In this document: piece by piece, positions 1-6,518 of the stretch
Layout of the letters: each line of letters opens with the position of its first letter
Position numbering within the stretch: the stretch's first letter is position 1
Assembly: GCA_035319125.1 (NCBI GenBank)
Contig: DATHDG010000008.1
Coordinates: 1-26,198, forward strand
DNA: 26,198 nucleotides
DNA from: Fen-1308 sp035319125
GTDB lineage: Bacteria; Nitrospirota; Thermodesulfovibrionia; Thermodesulfovibrionales; Dissulfurispiraceae
Direction of reading: 5' to 3'
Notes under the pieces: generated by a model
What the model was told of the DNA's origin: nothing
Databases searched by the model: none
Seen by the model: only the letters and a program-made list of their open reading frames with translations
Translations under genes and position numbers: made by a program

Positions 1-38
1 AAAGCCAACCGTCATTCACTGGATGGCGAGCTTATAGT

Positions 39-1298
39 ATGAAGATTTCATTCTTAACGCTTGGCTGTCGCACTAATCAGGCAGAGAGCTCATATTTATC
101 AAGAATAGCTGCAGAAAAAGGACATGATATTGTGCCCTTAAGTGACAATACTGATATATGCGTAATCAATACCTGCAGCGTTACAGCCAAAGCTGATTAT
201 CAGTCGAGGCAGGCAATATCACGTGCTCTCAAAAATAACTGCAAGATTGTCGTAACTGGATGCTATGCTGAATTGAACGGGAATTTAATTGCCGGCAAAA
301 GTAATTCCTTAAGAATTGTTGAAAACAACTTTAAATATCATATATTCAATGATTTGCCAATTACTACTTCAAGTTCATTATGCAATAGCAGATATCATTT
401 ACGACATCGTCCTACTATCAAGGTTCAGGATGGTTGCAATAATTCATGCACGTACTGCATCATACCAACAGCTAGGGGTAGGTCGCGCAGTGTCGCTCCA
501 CATGTTGTTATTGATCAAATCATTGAATTGGAAAATTCAGGCTTTGAGGAAGTCGTGTTATGTGGAATTCATCTGGGTTCATACGGTCATGATTTAAATA
601 TTGAATATACTCTTGCCAAATTACTTGAAGAAATACTTTCCTCAACTCATAAAATTAGGATCAGATTGAGTTCAATAGAAATTAACGAATTAACTGATCA
701 TTTTCTTAATGTATTTCATGATCAGCGAATATGCAGACATTTGCACATACCTCTGCAGAGCGGCAATGATTCGATTTTAGCTCTCATGAATAGACCTTAT
801 ACGACTGCTTCCTTCGGAAACAAAATTAATACCATATCATCGCTGTTTAAAAATATCTCAATAGGCACAGATGTCATTATAGGCTTTCCATCCGAATCCG
901 CCCTACATTTCAATAGTATTAAAGCCTATATTTCAGATCTTCCTTTCACTTATCTTCACGTTTTTCCGTATTCTGAAAGGAGAGGCACACCAGCTTCAAC
1001 CTTCAAAGGAAAGATCCAGGATAATACCAAAAAGGATCGCTGTAAAGAGATCTCTGAGCTAGGGAGAATGAAAAAGGATATTTTTATTAAGAATAATATT
1101 GGGCTTGAACATGACATTCTGATCGAAAATTTGACACCTAAGGGATATCTAGGCACGACATCCAACTATATCAAGGCATTGATTGGTGCAGATTTGAGAG
1201 CTAAGCCGGGAAGCCTTATTAAAATTAGGCTTACGGCTGAACATGTCCAACCAGTACTCAGTTTTCCTATTAATATCTCACAAGCGTCTTGCAAATAA
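39..1298 (+). CDS. mtaB: tRNA (N6-threonylcarbamoyladenosine-A37) methylthiotransferase MtaB
   Basis: Radical-SAM enzyme of the MiaB/MtaB family that adds a methylthio group to t6A37 of tRNAs, giving ms2t6A and improving decoding of ANN codons; cytoplasmic. The N-terminal UPF0004 domain shows the three cysteines of the auxiliary Fe-S cluster in LGCRTNQ (C10), NTCSVTA (C46) and TGCYAE (C75). The radical-SAM motif CNNSCTYC supplies C133, C137 and C140 and is followed by IIPTARGRSRS. The last 65 or so residues look like a TRAM RNA-binding domain. At 419 residues it has the family length. The ATG overlaps a possible upstream stop as ATGA, and the preceding GGATGG is only a weak ribosome site, so translation may be coupled to a gene off the left edge. 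MtaB is preferred over MiaB because of the LGCRTNQ form and the length. The gene is A+T-rich compared with the genes to its right. Confidence 0.93.
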   Translation: MKISFLTLGCRTNQAESSYLSRIAAEKGHDIVPLSDNTDICVINTCSVTAKADYQSRQAISRALKNNCKIVVTGCYAELNGNLIAGKSNSLRIVENNFKYHIFNDLPITTSSSLCNSRYHLRHRPTIKVQDGCNNSCTYCIIPTARGRSRSVAPHVVIDQIIELENSGFEEVVLCGIHLGSYGHDLNIEYTLAKLLEEILSSTHKIRIRLSSIEINELTDHFLNVFHDQRICRHLHIPLQSGNDSILALMNRPYTTASFGNKINTISSLFKNISIGTDVIIGFPSESALHFNSIKAYISDLPFTYLHVFPYSERRGTPASTFKGKIQDNTKKDRCKEISELGRMKKDIFIKNNIGLEHDILIENLTPKGYLGTTSNYIKALIGADLRAKPGSLIKIRLTAEHVQPVLSFPINISQASCK

Positions 1299-1407
1299 TG
1301 CTTTTTTAGGTGCTTACTTTTTAGACAGGCCCTGAAGAAACCTTTGTGCTTATGAGTTCCGGCAAAAAGTCAAGTGATCTTTGTAACATTTTTTTAACAT
1401 TTTATAT

Positions 1408-1437
1408 TTGTCAATATAGTCTGATAAGATATATTAT
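1408..1437 (+). promoter_or_regulatory. candidate sigma-70 promoter for proS
   Basis: TTGTCA (1408-1413) and TATTAT (1432-1437) are separated by 18 bp in the A+T-rich gap between mtaB and proS. This predicts a leader of roughly 140 nt. A+T-rich DNA yields such matches by chance, so this is a weak call. No T-box or other leader motif was recognised in the 290-bp gap, and no clear terminator follows mtaB. Confidence 0.3.
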
Positions 1438-1588
1438 GTTAAATAATATTGCAGACCCGCAATCGATAATATTGAAAATATCCTTATTCTATATAGAGAT
1501 TTATATCTATGGCTGCCGAAGTTTGAAATATTTCCCTTCAAATGCTATATTCATTGAATCCAGCACCCTATTTTGGACGGAGGTCTAA

Positions 1589-3307
1589 ATGAGATTTACA
1601 AAATTGTTCATACCGACTATACGCGAAGCGCCGGCTGACGTAACTGCTATATGTCAACTATTAATGTTACGAGCCGGATACGTTCGACAACTTGCTGCTG
1701 GCTTATATATTTTTCTTCCATTGGGATGGCGCGTACTCAATAAAGTTAACAGAATACTTAAAGAAGAGATGGAAAAGATCGGTGCGCAGGAAATCTCAAT
1801 GCCGGTATTGCATCCTGCTGAAATATGGCAGCAGACAGGTCGTTGGCAATCAATCGGCCAGGAAATGTTTCGCCTGAAGGACAGAAATGATCGTGACATG
1901 TGCCTTGGTATGACACATGAAGAGATAATGACCTGGGTTGCTTCTAGAGAAATTAAATCATACAAGGAGTTACCTCAGATTTGGTATCAAATTCAAACAA
2001 AGCTCAGGGATGAGGCCCGACCAAGAGGCGGTGTTCTGAGAACCAGAGAATTCATAATGAAGGATAGCTATAGCTTTGATGCCGATGAAGCTGGCTTGGC
2101 CGAAAGCTATAACTCCCATGCCAGAGCTTATCATTCAATATTTAACAGATGTGGACTCAAGTTTTATCAGGTCGAGTCAGATCCTGGTATGATGGCAGGG
2201 GCAGGAGCCACGGCACATGAATTCATGGCCCCTACTCCAGCTGGTGAAGATGAGATCGTACGTTGCGATAAATGTGGATATACTGCAAATGTTGAAATAG
2301 CGATTTCCAAGACTAATCCGATTGAGATAATGCCTTGGGACCTTGAAGAGATATTGACGCCTGAAAAGCGGACTATTGCTGAAGTTTCAAATTTTCTTAA
2401 AGTTGAAGCTAAATATTTAATTAAAACGCTCTTGTTGATAGCTGAAAAAGGTCCTGTTCTCGCTTTGATTCGTGGTGATCATGACCTTCATGAGAAGAAA
2501 ATGACCAGAACAATTGGTGAGTTTCGCCATGCAACCAAGGATGAAATTAGATCAATCCTTAATGTTGAGCCCGGATTTATAGGGCCGTATGGTCATGACG
2601 ATATAAGGAAGGTTGCAGATATCTCATTGAAAGATGGAGTATATATATCCGGTGCAAATAAAACCGGGATTCATGCCAAAGGGATAAAACCCGGCTTACA
2701 ATTTTCGGTCGAATGGCAGGATATTCAGACTGCTAGTGCCGACGATTTTTGTATCAAATGCGGTGCTAGCCTTAGAAGTGAAAAAGTCATTGAAATAGGT
2801 AATATTTTTAAGCTAGGGACAAAATATTCTGAACCGCTTAAAGCTGTCTTCCTAGATAGAAATGGTCAGGAAAATCCAATGATAATGGGTAGCTACGGGA
2901 TTGGTCCTGCAAGGGTTGCCGCAGCGGCAATCGAGCAGAACAATGACAAGGACGGAATCATATGGCCTCGTAATATTTCTCCATTTGATCTCCAGATTAT
3001 TCCACTAAACATGAGCGATCCAAGAACAGTTGCTGAATCTGAAGCTCTTTATTCAAAGCTGATGGAGATATATAATCATTTAACAGGTGAGGCAATGGAC
3101 GTTCTCATCGACGATCGAGATCTTCGTCCGGGCGTAAAGTTCAAGGATGCTGACTTAATAGGAATACCCATTCAAGTCATAATCGGTGAAAAAGGTCTAA
3201 AAAATAATCAGATTGAGATTAAAGTTCGCAGAACCGGCGAGATACGAAAAGTAGCGCTTGAAGATGCTGTCAAGGAGATACTTGCATTATATTACGAAAT
3301 CAGATAG
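1589..3307 (+). CDS. proS: prolyl-tRNA synthetase, bacterial type with INS editing domain
   Basis: Class II aminoacyl-tRNA synthetase that charges tRNA-Pro with proline in the cytoplasm. Motif 1 lies in GLYIFLPLGWRVLNKVNRIL. Motif 2 is in TKLRDEARPRGGVLRTREF followed by MKDSYSF. A bacterial-type insertion (INS) domain, which hydrolyses mischarged Ala-tRNA-Pro, occupies roughly residues 225-400. Motif 3 is GSYGIGPARVAAAAIEQ, near residue 433, and an anticodon-binding domain follows from about residue 465. The 572 residues match the usual bacterial form. The ATG is preceded by a strong GGAGGT (1579-1584) at 4-nt spacing. The motif-3 loop reads GPAR where GVGR or GVSR is commoner. The next gene, a Ppx/GppA phosphatase, starts inside its 3' end, implying coupled translation. 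Confidence 0.97.
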   Translation: MRFTKLFIPTIREAPADVTAICQLLMLRAGYVRQLAAGLYIFLPLGWRVLNKVNRILKEEMEKIGAQEISMPVLHPAEIWQQTGRWQSIGQEMFRLKDRNDRDMCLGMTHEEIMTWVASREIKSYKELPQIWYQIQTKLRDEARPRGGVLRTREFIMKDSYSFDADEAGLAESYNSHARAYHSIFNRCGLKFYQVESDPGMMAGAGATAHEFMAPTPAGEDEIVRCDKCGYTANVEIAISKTNPIEIMPWDLEEILTPEKRTIAEVSNFLKVEAKYLIKTLLLIAEKGPVLALIRGDHDLHEKKMTRTIGEFRHATKDEIRSILNVEPGFIGPYGHDDIRKVADISLKDGVYISGANKTGIHAKGIKPGLQFSVEWQDIQTASADDFCIKCGASLRSEKVIEIGNIFKLGTKYSEPLKAVFLDRNGQENPMIMGSYGIGPARVAAAAIEQNNDKDGIIWPRNISPFDLQIIPLNMSDPRTVAESEALYSKLMEIYNHLTGEAMDVLIDDRDLRPGVKFKDADLIGIPIQVIIGEKGLKNNQIEIKVRRTGEIRKVALEDAVKEILALYYEIR

Positions 3308-4244
3308 CAATATTCAGGGCTTTCCGATCATTGCCGCTATTGACATAGGAACCAATTCAATAAGACTACTTATCGGCACAATTCGAAATGGCTCACTGCA
3401 TCGAATAAGATCAGAGAGAGCAGTTACACGACTCGGCAAGGGATTATCCATCTCGGGGCGTCTCAATGAATCAAACACAGAAATTACAATAGCTACACTA
3501 CAAACATTTAAAGTTATTTGTGATAAATATGATGTTAATGATATAGTCGCCGTTGGAACGAGTGCTCTAAGAGAGGCAACAGATTCACATCGTTTTCTGG
3601 AATTGGCAATCAAAGAAACCGGCATAGGAGTTAATATTATTTCTGGCGAAACAGAAGCTGCCCTAACAATAAAGGGGCTGCTTTCAACGCATCATTCTGC
3701 CGGCAATCGCGTGATAGCTGATATCGGTGGTGGCAGCACAGAATTGATCATGCCGGATAATTCAAATTCGCTCATGAGCTTGCCGATTGGAGCTGTTAAA
3801 TTGTTCGAGCAATTTATTCATTCCGACCCTCCATCTCATTATGATTTAAGCTTATTGCACAATAGCATTGCTTCAATATTGAATGAGCATACTTCGCAGT
3901 TCATTTCTCAGAAGAAACATGGACTCTGCGATTTTATCTGTACAGGTGGCACAGCGACTACTCTTGCGGCAATATTTTTGAAAATGCCATCTTATGATGG
4001 AGGCAAGGTTCATGGTGTTAGACTGACGCACTCAGCAATAGACAATATTTATAAGATATTGGTATCGGACAGCTTGGCTGACCGCTTAAAGATGATCGGA
4101 CTGGAAGACGGTCGTGCAGATATTATTATTCCGGGCACCGCTATTCTTCTGGAGTTGATGCATGCGCTTGATATAAGCGAAGTTACGGTTAGCGATTTCG
4201 GCTTACTTGAAGGATTGATTTATGAACAATTTGAATCTGCCTGA
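3282..4244 (+). CDS. Ppx/GppA-family exopolyphosphatase / pppGpp phosphohydrolase
   Basis: Cytoplasmic phosphatase of the ASKHA fold that removes terminal phosphate from polyphosphate (Ppx) or converts pppGpp to ppGpp (GppA). Visible family blocks, in order, are AAIDIGTNSIRLLIG (phosphate-binding loop 1), VGTSALREA, ISGETEAALTIKG, ADIGGGSTELI (loop 2), LPIGAVKL, CTGGTATTLAA and SDFGLLEGLIYE. At about 320 residues it is the short form, without the C-terminal HD region of E. coli Ppx, as in many anaerobes; sequence alone does not separate the two activities. I chose TTG at 3282 because AAGGAG (3272-3277) lies 4 nt upstream. ATG at 3264 and TTG at 3258 are in-frame alternatives with poorer ribosome sites. 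The gene overlaps proS by 26 bp. Confidence 0.9.
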   Translation: MHYITKSDSNIQGFPIIAAIDIGTNSIRLLIGTIRNGSLHRIRSERAVTRLGKGLSISGRLNESNTEITIATLQTFKVICDKYDVNDIVAVGTSALREATDSHRFLELAIKETGIGVNIISGETEAALTIKGLLSTHHSAGNRVIADIGGGSTELIMPDNSNSLMSLPIGAVKLFEQFIHSDPPSHYDLSLLHNSIASILNEHTSQFISQKKHGLCDFICTGGTATTLAAIFLKMPSYDGGKVHGVRLTHSAIDNIYKILVSDSLADRLKMIGLEDGRADIIIPGTAILLELMHALDISEVTVSDFGLLEGLIYEQFESA

Positions 4245-4267
4245 TATTATTCATTCGATGCTTGTAA

Positions 4268-4276
4268 TGGTATAAT
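4268..4276 (+). promoter_or_regulatory. extended -10 promoter (TGGTATAAT) at the korB start
   Basis: A full-consensus extended -10, TGnTATAAT, ends 6 nt before the korB ATG at 4283. Sigma-70 starts transcription about 6-7 nt after the -10, so the predicted first base is the A of the ATG or next to it. No Shine-Dalgarno sequence lies between. No good -35 is present (TATTCA at 17 bp), which an extended -10 can tolerate. If used, this gives a leaderless korB mRNA. Confidence 0.5.
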
Positions 4277-4282
4277 AAACCG

Positions 4283-5032
4283 ATGAAAAAAATATATGAA
4301 CGACCTGGCAGTCTGAAGAAAGCTCCGTTTCGATTTTGCCCGGGATGCGGCCATAGTATCATACATCGTCTGATCGCAGAGGTAATAGACGATTTAGAGC
4401 TGCGGGAAAAGGTGATCGGAGTTGCTCCAGTAGGATGTGCTGTCTTTGCCTATGATTATTTCGATTTTGACATGATTGAGGTTGCCCATGGACGACCTCC
4501 TGCTGTAGCTTGTGCAATGAAACGGACTCGTCCAGACGCTATCATATTTTCTTATCAGGGCGACGGTGACCTTGCCGCAATTGGAACTGCTGAAATCATA
4601 CATTCTGCTAACAGAGGCGACAATATAAGTGTTTTTTTTGTTAATAATGCTACCTATGGCATGACAGGTGGTCAAATGGCGCCTACCACGCTTACTCTTC
4701 AAAAAACCACAACTACGCCGACAGGTCGAGATGTCAGCTTGACTGGCTATCCTTTGCATGTCTCAGAGCTGCTCTCAACGATTGAAGGAGCTTCTCTTAT
4801 AGCAAGAACCTCGGTTGATTCCCCTAAGAATATAATGAAAACCAAAGGAATGATCAAGAAAGCCTTTATGCACCAGATTAAAGGCCTGGGCTTTAGCCTT
4901 GTAGAGATTCTATCGCCCTGCCCTACGGATTGGGGTCTATCGCCGATTGACTCCGCGGAATGGATAAAGAACAATATGATGCCGGTTTTTCCTCTCGGCA
5001 TATTGAAGGATACATGGAAAGACGGACAATAA
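4283..5032 (+). CDS. 2-oxoacid:ferredoxin oxidoreductase, beta (TPP-binding) subunit
   Basis: Catalytic TPP-binding subunit of a KorB/VorB-type 2-oxoacid:ferredoxin oxidoreductase, which interconverts a 2-oxoacid and CoA with an acyl-CoA, CO2 and reduced ferredoxin. The N-terminal CPGCGHSIIHRL and the block YQGDGDLAAIGTAEIIHSAN, followed by NATYGMTGGQMAPTT, form the TPP and metal site of the family. At 249 residues it matches stand-alone beta subunits. The substrate (2-oxoglutarate, branched-chain 2-oxoacid or other) cannot be read from sequence. The gamma subunit overlaps its 3' end by 19 bp. No alpha or ferredoxin-like delta subunit lies next to the pair: the flanks are a phosphatase and an acetyltransferase. 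The start has no ribosome-binding site but sits right behind an extended -10. Confidence 0.9.
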   Translation: MKKIYERPGSLKKAPFRFCPGCGHSIIHRLIAEVIDDLELREKVIGVAPVGCAVFAYDYFDFDMIEVAHGRPPAVACAMKRTRPDAIIFSYQGDGDLAAIGTAEIIHSANRGDNISVFFVNNATYGMTGGQMAPTTLTLQKTTTTPTGRDVSLTGYPLHVSELLSTIEGASLIARTSVDSPKNIMKTKGMIKKAFMHQIKGLGFSLVEILSPCPTDWGLSPIDSAEWIKNNMMPVFPLGILKDTWKDGQ

Positions 5033-5568
5033 TCGCCGGCTCTGGGGGACAAGGCGTTCTCTTTCTTGGAAAGCTCATAGCATATTCAGCGCTTTGGGAT
5101 AGAAAAGAGGTAACATGGTTCCCTTCGTATGGAGCCGAAATCAGAGGGGGAACCGCAACATGCACAGTCATTGTCTCAAATGACATGATAGGCTCGCCTG
5201 TTGTACGTAACACTGATTTTCTCATCGTAATGAATGAAGCATCTCTGGAAAAATATCAGGGAAGGCTGGTGAGCGGCGGGACGATCATATATGATTCCTC
5301 CTTGATCAAGTCATACAAACCGAGGCCTGATATCATTTCATCTCCGGTCCCCGCAAGCGAAATAGCTGCTGCTGCAAAGTATAAAAATCTGGCTAACATG
5401 GTACTTATAGGTGCATTTTCGGCGATATCAGGACTTATCAGTATGGATGCAATTAATGATGCACTCGCAGATGTCACTCCTGCCCGGCGAAAAAATTTAT
5501 TACCAATAAACAAAGAAATAATTATGAAGGGATGCTTGTTTGCCAAAGATTCGAAAAGCAGTGATTAA
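5014..5568 (+). CDS. 2-oxoacid:ferredoxin oxidoreductase, gamma subunit
   Basis: Gamma subunit (KorC/VorC type) of the oxidoreductase whose beta subunit is encoded just upstream. It opens with the family signature AGSGGQGVLFLGKLIAYSA, and WFPSYGAEIRGGTATCTVIVS follows (split here as SYGAEIRGGTA then TCTVIVS). I start it at ATG 5014, giving 184 residues, because GAAGGA lies just upstream and the signature then begins within 10 residues of the start as in homologues. An in-frame ATG at 4960 would add 18 residues with no homology inside korB. The gene overlaps korB by 19 bp and the next gene by 29 bp, so the three are probably translated as a unit. Confidence 0.88.
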   Translation: MERRTIIAGSGGQGVLFLGKLIAYSALWDRKEVTWFPSYGAEIRGGTATCTVIVSNDMIGSPVVRNTDFLIVMNEASLEKYQGRLVSGGTIIYDSSLIKSYKPRPDIISSPVPASEIAAAAKYKNLANMVLIGAFSAISGLISMDAINDALADVTPARRKNLLPINKEIIMKGCLFAKDSKSSD

Positions 5569-5995
5569 AGATATCAAGCAGGTTCAAAAACTTGTAAATG
5601 ATTACGCAAAGCGGGAAGAGATGCTGCCTCGCGCCCTTAATGAGCTATACGAGAGCATCAGGGATTTCTTTGTGTATGATTATAATGGAAAGATTCTTGG
5701 AGTGTGCGCTCTGAGAATTTTATGGGACGATCTTGCTGAAGTCAGGTCTCTGGCAGTCCAGAAAGAGTATCAGCGCAAGGGCATTGGGAAGGCGCTTGTA
5801 AGAAAATGTCTAAAAGAGGCCAGAGACTTGGGGACTAAGCGAGTATTTGCTCTTACCTATCAGCGTGATTTCTTTAAGCAATTGGGTTTTGCAGACACTG
5901 ACAAATCCAAACTCCCACAGAAGATTTGGGGTGACTGCCTGAAGTGCCATAAGTTTCCGGAATGCGATGAAAATGCTGTAATAATCAATCTTTGA
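5540..5995 (+). CDS. argA: short ArgA-type GNAT N-acetyltransferase (probable N-acetylglutamate synthase)
   Basis: Single-domain GNAT enzyme that probably acetylates the glutamate amino group from acetyl-CoA, the first step of arginine synthesis. The acetyl-CoA loop is visible as QRKGIGKALV (near residue 90) after the strand AEVRSLAVQ. The C-terminal block FALTYQRDFFKQLGF, then KLPQKIWGDCLKCHKFPECDE, is characteristic of stand-alone short ArgA-like proteins in anaerobic bacteria, which lack the amino-acid-kinase domain of E. coli ArgA. The three cysteines near the C-terminus are part of that signature. It is 151 residues long. The TTG start at 5540 follows GAAGG about 9 nt upstream and overlaps korC by 29 bp; no other in-frame start fits. 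Its stop overlaps the convergent surA-like gene by 11 bp. The GNAT call is firm; the exact substrate is inferred from family resemblance. Confidence 0.8.
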   Translation: MPKIRKAVIKDIKQVQKLVNDYAKREEMLPRALNELYESIRDFFVYDYNGKILGVCALRILWDDLAEVRSLAVQKEYQRKGIGKALVRKCLKEARDLGTKRVFALTYQRDFFKQLGFADTDKSKLPQKIWGDCLKCHKFPECDENAVIINL

Positions 5996-6518
5996 GTTGG
6001 ATTACTATATTAGACTTGCTTCTAAGTTCTTCTATGTGATCCTTAAGTTGTCTGTTCAGTTCGAGTTCTGTCAGATATTTTTCAATCTCATCTCTTACTG
6101 CTAAATAGTCCTTTCCATGGAACTCTCCCTTATGGGCAGCATAATATGCAGCCAGCTGCTCTTCCTTAATATATATCCTCGATTTTATTCTGACATCAAT
6201 ATATTCCTTTATAAGATCATCATCAGATTTGGCTTCTATTCTTATCTTACGGGCCTGTTGGATAATTAAGATGTTGTTTATCATGGCATTTGCAACTTCT
6301 TGTTCAGTTATGCCTGGTACAGCCTGCTTCATCTGATCATATTTTTGCTTAAACTCTGAATATGTGATAGCATGGTCATCTACAAATGCCACAACCCTGT
6401 CAATCAGATCTGCAGCAAACAAGCACTCAACTAGGATAAGCAGCAACGTCATTAATGAGACTATGACAGATCTGCAATAGACAAAATATCTTCTCCAATC
6501 AGAATGACTGTCCAACAC
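5985..6518 (-). CDS. SurA-like periplasmic chaperone fragment (N-terminal domain only, no PPIase)
   Basis: Exported protein of 177 residues. After a basic start, a hydrophobic stretch (SVIVSLMTLLLILVECLFA) ending in an Ala site near residues 35-36 looks like a signal peptide. The mature part begins DRVVAFVDDHAITYSEF, the typical opening of the SurA N-terminal domain, and continues as charged helices. There is no parvulin PPIase domain, so the protein is far shorter than SurA (about 430 residues). It is probably a chaperone for outer-membrane proteins, in keeping with its place last in the operon after the Omp85 gene. The GTG at 6518 overlaps the Omp85 gene by 20 bp and has GGGGAG about 10 nt upstream. 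It converges on the acetyltransferase gene with an 11-bp overlap of coding ends. Confidence 0.75.
   Translation of the reverse strand: MLDSHSDWRRYFVYCRSVIVSLMTLLLILVECLFAADLIDRVVAFVDDHAITYSEFKQKYDQMKQAVPGITEQEVANAMINNILIIQQARKIRIEAKSDDDLIKEYIDVRIKSRIYIKEEQLAAYYAAHKGEFHGKDYLAVRDEIEKYLTELELNRQLKDHIEELRSKSNIVIQLKD

Noticed and set aside
1..42. Possible 3' end of an upstream gene overlapping mtaB as ATGA
   Set aside because: All three frames are open or nearly open over this short stretch (one ends at a TAG at 35-37, one at the TGA at 40-42). Thirteen codons are too few to identify a product or even to choose the frame.
1346..1588. 80-codon open frame ending directly before proS
   Set aside because: It is very A+T-rich, has Ile/Tyr/Ser-heavy low-information composition and no ribosome site, and shows no recognisable motif. 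It overlaps the likely proS promoter and ribosome site.
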